Shown: positions 7,185 through 14,633 of the stretch, one piece after another | How positions within the stretch are numbered: position 1 is the stretch's first letter | How the letters are laid out: every line of letters begins with the position of its first letter | Source of the DNA: Chloroflexota bacterium | GTDB taxonomy: Bacteria; Chloroflexota; Limnocylindria; Limnocylindrales; CSP1-4 | Assembly (NCBI GenBank): GCA_021786385.1 | Contig: JAJYNJ010000035.1 | Location: 1-32,056, forward strand | Direction of reading: 5' to 3' | Length of the DNA stretch: 32,056 bases | Program-made: the position numbers and the translations under genes | The notes under the pieces: model-generated | Database searches by the model: none | Told to the model about the DNA's origin: nothing | Seen by the model: only the letters and a program-made list of their open reading frames with translations

Positions 7185-8387
7185 TCAACTGCCCGGTCTT
7201 CGTGTCGGATCGTCCCCCGAGACCTCGGCGGCAGCCCGGTACGGCGTGAACTCGCGCCGCAGCGCGTCGGGGTTGGTGCCCAGCGCAAGCGCCAGCTGGT
7301 AGGTCGTGAGCTGCAGCGGGATCGCCGTGGCGAGGAGCGCGGCGGTCGGCGCCCGCAGGTCGGTCAGCTCGGGCACCACGACTCGGCCCGCCGGTGTCAG
7401 CCCCGCCGGGATCTCGTCGTCGGCCGCGGCGGAGAGGATCGCCCCGCAACGGACGCCGACCCGCGACACAGCGGTCAGCAGCTGGCGCGCGCGGGCCACC
7501 CGGGTCGCGCGGCCGTCGCGGTCGGAGAGCAGCAGGACGAGCCCGGTGCCCACGTCGAGCGACGGAATGTGGCCATGGAGCATCGTTTCGAGGTCGCGGT
7601 ATGCAGTGGGGACGTAGGCGGCCTCCTCGATCTTGAGCGTCATCTCGCGACCCGCGATGCGGTCACTGCCCGTGCCGACCACCACCAGGGTGCGGCTAGT
7701 CGCGAGTTCACGCCCCAAGGCCCGGGCCGCGTCGCTCGCGGCCAGCCCCGCCTCGAGGGGCGCGCGGATGGCCGCTGGCGCGGTGGGCTGCCCGAGGAGC
7801 TGATCGGCCACGAGCGTGGCCGCGACGATCGGTGCGACGTATGCGATGGTGTGGCACCAGGAGCGGTCCACCTCGCCGGTGCAGAGGCAGACGTTGGCGA
7901 CCGTAGCGGCCGGGCTGTTGGCGCCGGCCGTGATGAGCGCCGTGCGCGCGCCGCCTGCCCGTGCCGCCCGAAGCGCGTCGATCGTCGCGCGGGTACCGCC
8001 CTCGTGGCTGATCCCGACCGTGACGCCGGGCCACGGGTCGAGTGCGCCCTCGAAGGCCTGGCGCGCCAGCGGCCCGCTGCCCGGCAGCCCGGCCGTCCGC
8101 CAGGCATCGCGCCAGATGGCGGCGGCGGCCAGCGCGGCGTGCTCCGACGTGCCGCAGCCGACGACGGCGGGCGGCCAGCCGGATGCCGTGCCGGTGCGGA
8201 GCAGTTCCGCAAGCGCGACGACCGCATCCGACGTGGCCGCTTGCGAGGCGAGACGCTCGGCGAGGCCGGGCTCACGCTCGATCGCCTCGGCCATCAGGTA
8301 CGGCGGCCCTGAACGGAGCGGCGGCATCGGCGCCGGTCCCCACGGGTAGTCTGGATCGCAGGATGGGCGCGGCTCGAGACCGCTCAT
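7185..8387 (-). CDS. Double SIS-domain protein (GlmS C-terminal/AgaS type)
   Basis: The 400-residue protein has two sugar isomerase (SIS) domains, the fold that binds phosphosugars. The first is near residues 68-210 (PPAVVGCGTSEHAALAAAAIW, VGISHEGGTRATIDALRAA). The second is near 225-370 (TLVVVGTGSDRIAGREMTLKIEEAAYVPTA, then ETMLHGHIPSLD). The LKIEEAAY and HGH elements resemble the isomerase half of glucosamine-6-phosphate synthase and AgaS-type deaminases. No glutaminase domain is attached, so it is more likely a deaminase/isomerase of an aminosugar phosphate than GlmS itself. The start at 8387 has GGAGG six bases upstream. Longer in-frame starts would run into the tRNA gene and are rejected. 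It lies on the same strand as the tRNA, 98 bases further on. Confidence 0.87.
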   Translation of the reverse strand: MSGLEPRPSCDPDYPWGPAPMPPLRSGPPYLMAEAIEREPGLAERLASQAATSDAVVALAELLRTGTASGWPPAVVGCGTSEHAALAAAAIWRDAWRTAGLPGSGPLARQAFEGALDPWPGVTVGISHEGGTRATIDALRAARAGGARTALITAGANSPAATVANVCLCTGEVDRSWCHTIAYVAPIVAATLVADQLLGQPTAPAAIRAPLEAGLAASDAARALGRELATSRTLVVVGTGSDRIAGREMTLKIEEAAYVPTAYRDLETMLHGHIPSLDVGTGLVLLLSDRDGRATRVARARQLLTAVSRVGVRCGAILSAAADDEIPAGLTPAGRVVVPELTDLRAPTAALLATAIPLQLTTYQLALALGTNPDALRREFTPYRAAAEVSGDDPTRRPGS

Positions 8388-8485
8388 GATCACCCTCCGG
8401 GCACGCACATGATCACGCACACGATGCGGCTCGGGCAGCACCTGCCGCCGGGGTCCATGACGCTCGTGGTCTGGTGCGCGAGACT

Positions 8486-8563
8486 TGGAGGCGAGGGCTG
8501 GATTCGAACCAGCGAACGGAGGCTTTGCGGACCTCCTCCCTTGGACCACTCGGGCACCTCGCC
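8486..8563 (-). tRNA. tRNA-Cys (GCA), with C at position 33
   Basis: Read on the minus strand, the acceptor stem GGCGAGG pairs with CCTCGCC, followed by T and an encoded CCA. The D arm is CCC...GGG with A14 and GG present. The T arm is GCTGG-TTCGAAT-CCAGC. The anticodon stem GAGGT/GCCTC encloses the loop CCGCAAA, which gives anticodon GCA. The five-base variable loop rules out Ser and Leu, and the GCAAAGCC context and T-CCA end match bacterial tRNA-Cys. Position 33, almost always U, is C here. It is the only RNA gene I can see. Confidence 0.87.
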
Positions 8564-8689
8564 TTGCCGAACATGCTACGCGCGCCGCTGGCGCGCCGCG
8601 ACCGGGCCACGTTGGCTACGGTGGGGCGCGGTCGGTGGCACCGGCGTCGCGCCCGCCCCCACCAGTGATCGGGGCCCGCCGAGCGTCCG

Positions 8690-9151
8690 TCAGCGGATGC
8701 GGCCGATGCGCCGGGGTGGCCAGTAGCGGGCCCACGGCCGGCCGATCACGCGCGCCGGCTCGACGGGGCCGAACGTTCGGGAGTCCGTCGAGCGCTCCGG
8801 GTCGTCGCCCCGAAGGTCGAGGCGGCCATCCTCGCCGACCGCCGCGACGCGCTTCACCAGCCAGCGCGACGGATCCCGCGGGTCGGCCACCGCGACCAGC
8901 TCGGAGGCCCGCGGCGCCCGCGCACGGTACGCTTCGGGGTCGACGAGGAGCCAGTCGCCGGGCCGCAGGAGTGGCCGCATGCTCTCCCCGCTCACCGCGC
9001 TCCGCAGCGGCCAGCTGCGGGCAACTTTGACGAGCGGCGGAGCCAAGGCGAGTCCAAGGGCCGCCAGGCCGATCCCGAGCCTGAGCCCCGCCCTGAACTG
9101 CAGGGCGGGCAACTGGTCTCCGAGCCGATCAGGCCGAGTGATCCGCGCCAT
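8690..9151 (-). CDS. sodX: Nickel-type superoxide dismutase maturation protease (S26 family)
   Basis: The 153-residue protein is a signal-peptidase-like enzyme. It has a hydrophobic helix at about 24-42, catalytic S57 in SGESMRPLLRPGD, general-base K100 in WLVKRVAAV, and the box E region GDDPERSTDSRTFGPV (115-130). Its position 78 bases downstream of the nickel SOD gene on the same strand identifies it as the protease that removes the SOD leader, which exposes the nickel-binding N-terminus. It is short, like other SodX proteins, and lacks the extra domain of housekeeping signal peptidase I. No strong ribosome binding site precedes the 9151 start, so a slightly different start is possible. A tRNA-Cys gene follows 126 bases later. 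Confidence 0.9.
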   Translation of the reverse strand: MARITRPDRLGDQLPALQFRAGLRLGIGLAALGLALAPPLVKVARSWPLRSAVSGESMRPLLRPGDWLLVDPEAYRARAPRASELVAVADPRDPSRWLVKRVAAVGEDGRLDLRGDDPERSTDSRTFGPVEPARVIGRPWARYWPPRRIGRIR

Positions 9152-9229
9152 CGGTCCGCGCCATCTCGACGCGGCGAGCGGCGACTCGCGTCGCGCCTGC
9201 CGCGCGGACGGCCCCGTGCGGGGCTGGGA

Positions 9230-9664
9230 TCAGGCCTGCGGTCGCCCGCCCTTCGTCTCCCAGAAGATGTCGGCGAACTGCTTGACGAGCGCCTGCAGCT
9301 CGGCGGCCGCCTGCGCGTCGACGGTCTGCTTGCACTTGCCCGCCTGCTTCATGATCCGCCAGGTCAGATCGTGCAACTGCGGGTACTTCTCCACGTGCTC
9401 GGGCTTGAAGTAGTCGCCCCAGATCACCCGGATCTCGTGCTTGACCGATTCGGCGTACTGCTCCTTGACGGCGACACATCGGGCGAACTGGTTGCGTTGG
9501 GTGAGGTCGTCGCCGAGGTTCTGATTGATCAGCTCGACCATGCGAGCGACGGTGCGGGCTCCGTATTCGGCCACCGAAGGGTCGTAGATCCCGCACGGGA
9601 TGTCGCAGTGGGCGTGAACCGTGTGGCGCGGCGCGATGGCGGCAACGACTCGTTCGCGAATCAC
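9230..9664 (-). CDS. sodN: Nickel-containing superoxide dismutase
   Basis: The 144-residue precursor converts superoxide to oxygen and hydrogen peroxide in the cytoplasm. After an 18-residue leader ending in HTVHA comes the nickel hook HCDIPCGIYDP. Its H19, C20 and C24 become His1, Cys2 and Cys6 of the mature enzyme, and the tyrosine of the hook is also present. The rest (ARTVARMVELINQNLGD, HEIRVIWGDYFKPEH, WRIMKQAGKCKQTV) is the expected four-helix bundle, and the length is normal. The start is a GTG at 9664 with GGAGGA about seven bases upstream. It forms a pair with the maturation protease gene. Its promoter should lie in the 220-bp region shared with the divergent LysM gene, where I see no clear Nur or other operator. 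Confidence 0.97.
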   Translation of the reverse strand: MIRERVVAAIAPRHTVHAHCDIPCGIYDPSVAEYGARTVARMVELINQNLGDDLTQRNQFARCVAVKEQYAESVKHEIRVIWGDYFKPEHVEKYPQLHDLTWRIMKQAGKCKQTVDAQAAAELQALVKQFADIFWETKGGRPQA

Positions 9665-9872
9665 GATGGGCTCCTCCAGTTTCCATGGCTGCTGTCACGT
9701 CCATCGTGCCACGGAGACGCCGCGGCCGCAGGTGGCGGGCTGGAGCCGTCCACGGGGTGAACGAGCCGGTGCACCGGAGCGAGCGGCCCTGCGCCGGCCG
9801 AGCCGGTGGCTGGGAGACCTGGGGCGACGACAGGACAGGTGGTCGCCGGCGGCCACGCGACCGGCAGGTCGG

Positions 9873-9878
9873 TATGAT
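9873..9878 (+). promoter_or_regulatory. -10 box TATGAT, leaderless configuration
   Basis: TATGAT ends six bases before the ATG of the LysM gene. There is no Shine-Dalgarno sequence and no room for one, so the transcript would start at or next to the ATG. No convincing -35 is seen. The remainder of 9665-9884 holds no gene. Confidence 0.55.
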
Positions 9879-9884
9879 GCCGCC

Positions 9885-11516
9885 ATGTACGACCGCCGAG
9901 CGGGCGATGCGGAGGTGCCGCTCGCCTGCCCGTTCTTGGCCCTGGTCGATGACCGGGATGTGCGCCTGGCGGCCCCCGACCGACGCCATCGTTGCTATGC
10001 GGAGCCCGAGCCCGCTCCGCGTGCCATCGCACACCAGCAGCAGTACTGCCTGACCGCCTCCTTCGCCGTCTGCCCGACCTTCCAGGACTGGGCACGGCGC
10101 GAAGCCGCCCGCGTGGTCGACGAGGGAGGCACCCGCGTCCCCACCGGCGGCGGCGCGGGTGAGGCTGCGGCCAGGGGCTTCGGGCGAGCGCCGGCGGTGG
10201 GCGGGGCGCCGGGGCGCGACTCGGCACGCGATGGGGCCACAGAACGGCTCTCGACAGGCAGGCGGTTCGCCACGTCCTCCGGCAATCCGGCCGAGCCGGG
10301 GCTGTGGGGTGACGATCGAGCGTGGGCGGCGCCTCCGCCCTGGGCGCGGGCCGACGCGGCCTCGTCGGGCGCCGACGCGGCCTCGCCGAGCGCCGACGCG
10401 GCCCCGCCGAGCGCGGACGTGGCCTCGCCGGGGACCACTACCGCCTCTGCGCCGGCCGATGCCCGCTGGGCCGATCCGCGGATGCCGGACGAGCCACCCC
10501 GCCAGGATGGGGAGCCGACGCGGCTGGCCTCCCCTCCCGCCGCGCCGACGACGGCCCCCGCGCTCGCAGGCAGTGCCCCGCAGGAGACCGCGCCGTCTGA
10601 CCTCGCCGCGGTGCCTGAGCCGCCTCCCTTTCTCGTGCGGCGTCAGGAGGGCCGGTCGCCGGCCGACGAGCGCCGCGCCGCGGTGGCGCGCCTGCGCCCT
10701 GACGGCCTCGAACTGCGCCCCGACGGCGTCGAACGGGACCGCCCAAGGCCGGAGCCTCCCGAGCGCGATCGCCGGTGGCCCGAGCCGGGCGACCGGGACT
10801 CCCTCGGGCGCGAACCGATGGCCACCGTCGTGCCGCCTGCCCGGCCCAGCCCCGATCTCCGGCCCGACGGTACGCCTCGCCCGGGGCGCGCGACGCGCCC
10901 CGGGGCGGCGGTCCGGTCCGTCGTCGATGCGGGCGAGCGATCGGCTGCCGCCGAGCGATCGGGTACCACCGCGCGATCGGGTAGCGACGAACGATGGGGC
11001 ACCGGAGAGCGGCGCGCGCGACGGTGGCTCGGCAGGGACGAGGCGCCCGCCTCGCTCGGCGGCGGAGCACCGGCCTGGGAGCGGCCTCTTCGCCGCGACG
11101 CCTATCCGGATCTGCGCACGCGGGTTGGCCTGCCGCACCTGCCCCGGCTCTGGGTGGGCGTCATCGCCCTGGTCGTCGCGGGCCTCGTGCTCTTCTTTGC
11201 CCCAACCGTGCTACCAGGGCTCTTCACCGGACAGCCGGTCGCGACGCCACCGCCAGCGCCGACGCCGACGGTCGTGCCGAGCGTGTCGCTCGCACCAACG
11301 CCACCGCCAGCGCCGACGCCGATCGTCTACACGGTGGTACAGGGCGACACGCTCTCGGGTATCGCCGCCCGCTACGGGCTGACGGTCAGCGAGCTGCTGA
11401 AGGCGAATCCCCAGATCAAGAACGCGAACATGCTCGCGATTGGTGATCGCATCACGATCCCGGCGAAGGGGGCGAGCGCGGGCGGCGCCGGCGCCGCAGG
11501 CAGCGCGGCGCCCTGA
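9885..11516 (+). CDS. LysM membrane protein with N-terminal four-cysteine module
   Basis: The 543-residue protein has an unusual layout. Residues 11-70 hold four cysteines (C15 in ACPFLALVDD, C37 in HRCYAE, C55 in YCL, C63 in CPTF) with conserved-looking Asp, His and Gln between them. These could bind a metal or an iron-sulfur cluster, or be redox active. A very long disordered stretch rich in Ala, Pro, Arg, Asp and Gly (about 71-420) follows. One transmembrane helix (about 422-447, LWVGVIALVVAGLVLFF) and a Pro/Thr linker lead to a single LysM domain at 482-530 (YTVVQGDTLSGIAARYGL to IGDRITIPAKG). The LysM end should lie outside and bind glycan or the cell wall, with the cysteine module inside. 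A TATGAT box directly before the ATG supports this start over the longer frame. Confidence 0.85.
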   Translation: MYDRRAGDAEVPLACPFLALVDDRDVRLAAPDRRHRCYAEPEPAPRAIAHQQQYCLTASFAVCPTFQDWARREAARVVDEGGTRVPTGGGAGEAAARGFGRAPAVGGAPGRDSARDGATERLSTGRRFATSSGNPAEPGLWGDDRAWAAPPPWARADAASSGADAASPSADAAPPSADVASPGTTTASAPADARWADPRMPDEPPRQDGEPTRLASPPAAPTTAPALAGSAPQETAPSDLAAVPEPPPFLVRRQEGRSPADERRAAVARLRPDGLELRPDGVERDRPRPEPPERDRRWPEPGDRDSLGREPMATVVPPARPSPDLRPDGTPRPGRATRPGAAVRSVVDAGERSAAAERSGTTARSGSDERWGTGERRARRWLGRDEAPASLGGGAPAWERPLRRDAYPDLRTRVGLPHLPRLWVGVIALVVAGLVLFFAPTVLPGLFTGQPVATPPPAPTPTVVPSVSLAPTPPPAPTPIVYTVVQGDTLSGIAARYGLTVSELLKANPQIKNANMLAIGDRITIPAKGASAGGAGAAGSAAP

Positions 11517-11528
11517 ACCTCGGCCGAG

Positions 11529-11584
11529 GGTGGGCCCACCGGGCAACCGACCCACGCGCGACGCGGCCCGCTCCGGGCGAGCGG
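11529..11584. terminator. Two hairpins between convergent genes
   Basis: GGTGGGCCCACC at 11529-11540 is a perfect palindrome. CCGCTC (11568-11573) pairs with GAGCGG (11579-11584) directly at the stop of the leftward NTF2-like gene. The position between two convergent stops fits a bidirectional terminator, although there are no T tracts. Confidence 0.35.
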
Positions 11585-11911
11585 TCAGCGCGGTGCGAAG
11601 TTGATGGCCGTGATCTTGCCCGTCTCGACGCGGAACGTTGCGTCGAGCTCCTGCGATGGCGCGCCGGGCCGGATCACGAGCAGGTTGCACTCGTAGGTGT
11701 TGCCGAGGTCGCGACCCTCACCGGGGAGCATCTTCATCCCGCGGTCGGCACGCAGGAACCAGCCCGCCATCTGCTCGCCGCGCAGCACCTTCACGTTGCC
11801 GAGCACGTGGATCCGCATCTCGGCCTTTTCGTCGAACAGGCGCACCGCTCCCTCGCGATCTCCCGCGTTGAGCCGCTCGAAGAAGACGTCCATGGTGTCG
11901 ACGGCGCCCAT
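11585..11911 (-). CDS. SnoaL/NTF2-like small protein
   Basis: The 108-residue protein has the shape of a SnoaL-like (NTF2 fold) domain. It opens with a helix, MDVFFERLNAGDREGAVRLFDEKAEMRIHV, then shows alternating strands (NTYECNLLVIRPG, ELDATFRVETGKITAINFAPR) that would form the curved sheet. Members of this fold are small binding proteins, isomerases or hydrolases, and the ligand cannot be told here. The ATG at 11911 is preceded by TACACT six bases upstream and no Shine-Dalgarno sequence, so it is probably leaderless. It is followed by the LysM gene in convergent orientation. Confidence 0.8.
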   Translation of the reverse strand: MGAVDTMDVFFERLNAGDREGAVRLFDEKAEMRIHVLGNVKVLRGEQMAGWFLRADRGMKMLPGEGRDLGNTYECNLLVIRPGAPSQELDATFRVETGKITAINFAPR

Positions 11912-11917
11912 GGACCG

Positions 11918-11923
11918 AGTGTA
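11918..11923 (-). promoter_or_regulatory. -10 box TACACT, leaderless configuration
   Basis: On the minus strand, TACACT ends six bases before the ATG at 11911, and no ribosome binding site fits between them. This matches the spacing seen before the LysM and other genes in the window. Confidence 0.5.
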
Positions 11924-11958
11924 CGCCGCGGCCGAGGTCGTCGCGCCCGACGCGCTGC

Positions 11959-14061
11959 CTAGACCACGTCCACGGACGCCCGCGGCGCGCGGGACTCCGC
12001 GCTCGTGTCGGCCGCGCGGATCCGGCGGACGAGCTCTGCGGCCATCTCGTAGCGGCCGAAGCTCGGCATCACGTAGGTCCCGTCGGCGAGCGTACGGAGA
12101 TCTGCCAGCAGTGCCATGGCGAGCTCCAGCCCCGCCTCGGCGCCGCGTTCACCGGCGGCCCGCATGGCGGCCCGGACGTGGCTTGGGATCGTGATGCCGG
12201 GCACCTCGTTGTGGAGGAACTCGGCGTGGCGCGCCGAATGAAGCGGCAGGAGGCCCGCGAGGATCGGCACCGGCAGACGCGGCGTCCCCCAGCGACGCTC
12301 GATCCCTTCGACCAGGCGGTCCCACTGCGCGCGATCGTAGATCGGCTGCGTCATCACCAGTTGCGCCCCCGCCGCCAGCTTCTGTTCCAGTCGGCCGAGT
12401 TCGCGGTCGAGGTCGCTGGCGGTGGGATCCAGGGCGCAGGCGATCGTGAACCCCGCGCGGGCACCGATCGGGCTGCCGACGGCGTCCTCGCCTCGGTTGA
12501 GTCGGGCCAGGATCCCGATCAGACCGATCGAGTCGACGTCCCAGACGCCCGTGCCGGTCGGGTAGTCGCCGATGCGCGGTGGGTCGCCGGTGAGCGCCAA
12601 CACGTTGCGGATCCCCAGCGCGTGCGCCCCCAGCAGCTCCGACTCCAGCGCCATCAGGTTGCGATCGCGGGTCGTGACGTGCACCAGGCACTCGACGCCG
12701 ACCTCGCGCTGGATCGCAAACGCGACCGCCATGGCCCCCATGCGGACCCGCGCCATCGCGCTGTCGCTGATGTTGACGAGATCGGCGCCGGCGTCGCGGA
12801 GGAGGCGCGCGGCCTCCAGCGTGCGCTCGAGGCGGACGGAACGGGGCGGGTCGATCTCGACGCTGACGACGAAGCGGCCGGCGGCCAGCGCCTGGGCGAG
12901 GCCGGTCGGCTCGGGTGTCTCGGCTGTGGGCGCCTCGACACGGCCGGTGCGTGGCACCTCGTGTCCGGCGCCGATCGCACGCCATGCGGGGGCGGCGGAC
13001 GCCGCAGCGCCGACGGCCGACGCAGGGACCGACGACGCGGCGCGCGAGGCGGACACGGCGATCTCGGGGGGCCGCGCTGCGTCGACGGGAGTGGACGCGG
13101 GCGGCACCAGCGGCCCGGGGGCCGCCGCGCGCTCGGCCTGCCTGACCGGCGCCGCGTCCATGGCGGTCCGCATGGCGGCGATGTGCTCCGGCGTGGTCCC
13201 GCAGCAGCCGCCCACGATCGACGCGCCCGCCGCCAGGAAGCGCGGCACCATCTCGCCGAGGTACGCCGGATCGGCCGCGTAGACGAACTGCCCTTCGAGA
13301 CGTTGCGGGAGTCCTGCGTTTGGCATGATCGTGCGCGGCACGCCGGTCGGCGGCGCCATCCCCTCGAGCGCGTCGAGGCAGACCAACGGCCCGGCTCCGC
13401 AGTTCACGCCGAGCGCGTCGACACCAGCCGCTGTGAGCGCCAGGGCGGCCGTGTCGGGGGTCGTGCCATCGATCGCGCGCAACTCCTCGCCGAACGTCAT
13501 CGCGGCCACGACCGGCAGATCGGAGAGCGAGCGCGCCACCGCGACGGCGATCAGCAGCTCCTCGAGCCGGCCGAAGGTCTCCAGGACCAGCAGATCGACG
13601 CCCCCCTCTAGCAGACCCTCGATCTGTTCCCGGAAGGCGGTCTCGATGCGCTCTCGCGAGAGGTGCAGGGGGCCGCGCGCGGCCGACGTGAGCGGCCCCA
13701 CCGATCCTGCCACCAGCACGTCGCGCGCCGTGACGTCGCGCGCTTCGCGTGCCAGCTGGGCGGCGCGGCGGTTGATGCGCGCCACGTCCGACGCCAGGCC
13801 GAAGGCCGCCAACCGGACGCGGTTGGCCCCGAACGAGCAGGTCTCGATCGCCTCGGCACCGGCGAGCACGTACTCGCGGTGGATCGCACCCACGAGCTCC
13901 GGGCGCGTGAGGACGAGCTGGTCAAGTGACGCCTGCTGGGGAATACCGCGGCTGAAGAGGAGCGTGCCCATGGCGCCGTCGAAGAGGAGCGGCCGGCGTG
14001 CGAGCCGTTCCCCGAACGCACGTCGGGGCAGCGAGAGCGGAGCGGGTGGCGCGGGATTCAT
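11959..14061 (-). CDS. Fused homocysteine S-methyltransferase / methylenetetrahydrofolate reductase
   Basis: The 700-residue bifunctional protein joins two steps of methionine synthesis. The N-terminal domain (about 15-305) is a zinc-dependent homocysteine methyltransferase with LLFDGAMGTLLFSRG, C221 in GVNCG and C286/C287 in GGCCGTTP as zinc ligands. The C-terminal domain (about 395-690) is an MTHFR-type barrel with FVVSVEIDPPRS, NISDSAMARVRMG, NVLALTGDPPRIGDYP and LVMTQPIYD, which bind FAD and folate. Between them lies an Ala/Pro-rich linker of about 85 residues, which explains a length above the usual 600 or so of YitJ-type fusions. A C-terminal cobalamin domain is absent. The gene lies between the holin-like gene and the NTF2-like gene, all leftward. 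TACGCT lies ten bases before the ATG. Confidence 0.93.
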   Translation of the reverse strand: MNPAPPAPLSLPRRAFGERLARRPLLFDGAMGTLLFSRGIPQQASLDQLVLTRPELVGAIHREYVLAGAEAIETCSFGANRVRLAAFGLASDVARINRRAAQLAREARDVTARDVLVAGSVGPLTSAARGPLHLSRERIETAFREQIEGLLEGGVDLLVLETFGRLEELLIAVAVARSLSDLPVVAAMTFGEELRAIDGTTPDTAALALTAAGVDALGVNCGAGPLVCLDALEGMAPPTGVPRTIMPNAGLPQRLEGQFVYAADPAYLGEMVPRFLAAGASIVGGCCGTTPEHIAAMRTAMDAAPVRQAERAAAPGPLVPPASTPVDAARPPEIAVSASRAASSVPASAVGAAASAAPAWRAIGAGHEVPRTGRVEAPTAETPEPTGLAQALAAGRFVVSVEIDPPRSVRLERTLEAARLLRDAGADLVNISDSAMARVRMGAMAVAFAIQREVGVECLVHVTTRDRNLMALESELLGAHALGIRNVLALTGDPPRIGDYPTGTGVWDVDSIGLIGILARLNRGEDAVGSPIGARAGFTIACALDPTASDLDRELGRLEQKLAAGAQLVMTQPIYDRAQWDRLVEGIERRWGTPRLPVPILAGLLPLHSARHAEFLHNEVPGITIPSHVRAAMRAAGERGAEAGLELAMALLADLRTLADGTYVMPSFGRYEMAAELVRRIRAADTSAESRAPRASVDVV

Positions 14062-14071
14062 CTGCCGTAAC

Positions 14072-14077
14072 AGCGTA
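14072..14077 (-). promoter_or_regulatory. Candidate -10 box TACGCT, near-leaderless
   Basis: On the minus strand, TACGCT ends ten bases before the ATG of the methyltransferase/MTHFR gene. A start about seven bases after the box would leave a leader of only two or three bases. No Shine-Dalgarno sequence is present. Confidence 0.4.
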
Positions 14078-14134
14078 CCCGACCTGGATGCGACGACGCC
14101 GCCGGCGGGCTGGTCGGCCGATGCGGGTGAACGG

Positions 14135-14560
14135 TCAGATGCGCGTTCCGAGGGCGCGCTTCTGCCCGAAGGCCAAGCTCAGCACCAGCGCCACGACGCT
14201 GATCACGATCGACGCCAGGAACGCCGCCCAGACGACCTGTGGCGTGAACGCTTCCGTCGGCCATCCGTAGATCGTGAACCCCAGGCGCAACTGGTCGCTG
14301 GCGATCGCGAGCAGCAGCACCATCGCGGTGTTGATGAGCAGGCCGACCAGCCCCATGGTGAGTAGGTTGATCGGCAGCGCCAGCAGCCGCACGAGCGGGC
14401 GTAGGTAGGTGTTGATCACGCCCAGGATCAACGCCACGAGGAACAGCTTCCACCAGTCCGCCCCGAACTCGAAGCTGATCCCGGGCACGAGCTCCACCGC
14501 GGCGAGGAGCGCGACGGCGTTGATGGCGATCTTGATCAGGATGTCCAGCACGAGACGCAT
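14135..14560 (-). CDS. YvlD/phage-holin-4-2-like membrane protein
   Basis: The 141-residue protein has four hydrophobic helices: about 5-25, 37-58, 62-88 and 108-130. It carries the family signature ALILGVINTYLRPLVRLLALPINLLTMGLVGLLINTAMVLL. This family (PF04020, related to B. subtilis YvlD) consists of small membrane proteins, often linked to envelope stress. The holin name is historical and lysis is not implied. The ATG at 14560 overlaps a TACAAT box. If that box is the true -10, translation would begin at the GTG at 14551 (codon 4), seven bases after it. The gene is divergent from the DUF885 gene, and the methyltransferase/MTHFR gene follows 73 bases downstream on the same strand. Confidence 0.85.
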   Translation of the reverse strand: MRLVLDILIKIAINAVALLAAVELVPGISFEFGADWWKLFLVALILGVINTYLRPLVRLLALPINLLTMGLVGLLINTAMVLLLAIASDQLRLGFTIYGWPTEAFTPQVVWAAFLASIVISVVALVLSLAFGQKRALGTRI

Positions 14561-14564
14561 TGTA
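14559..14564 (-). promoter_or_regulatory. -10 box TACAAT, leaderless GTG proposed
   Basis: On the minus strand, TACAAT overlaps the annotated ATG at 14560. The in-frame GTG at 14551 lies seven bases after it, the same spacing as in other leaderless candidates here. This supports a start three codons later. Confidence 0.45.
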
Positions 14565-14620
14565 CGGGCGCGCGGTCTGGCCGCGGATCCAACGGCCCGC
14601 GTCGGCACCTCGAGTCCTCG

Positions 14621-14626
14621 TACCAT
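14621..14626 (+). promoter_or_regulatory. -10 box TACCAT, leaderless configuration
   Basis: TACCAT ends seven bases before GTG 14634 (four before GTG 14631) of the DUF885 gene. The ATG at 14625 lies inside the box and so is an unlikely start. This and the minus-strand TACAAT box form a divergent promoter pair 56 bases apart. Confidence 0.5.
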
Positions 14627-14633
14627 GTCGGTG

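Noticed and set aside
8388-8549. N-terminal extension of the SIS gene to 8549
   Set aside because: It would translate part of the tRNA-Cys gene; the ATG at 8387 has a good GGAGG site and begins at the domain.
9129-11138. Very long minus-strand frame opposite the LysM gene
   Set aside because: Arg/Gly-rich translation without domains; it is the shadow of the low-complexity LysM gene and also overlaps sodN in a wrong frame.
14135-14560. Prophage holin
   Set aside because: The family name includes holin, but no lysis or phage genes are nearby and the sequence fits the YvlD-type cellular family.
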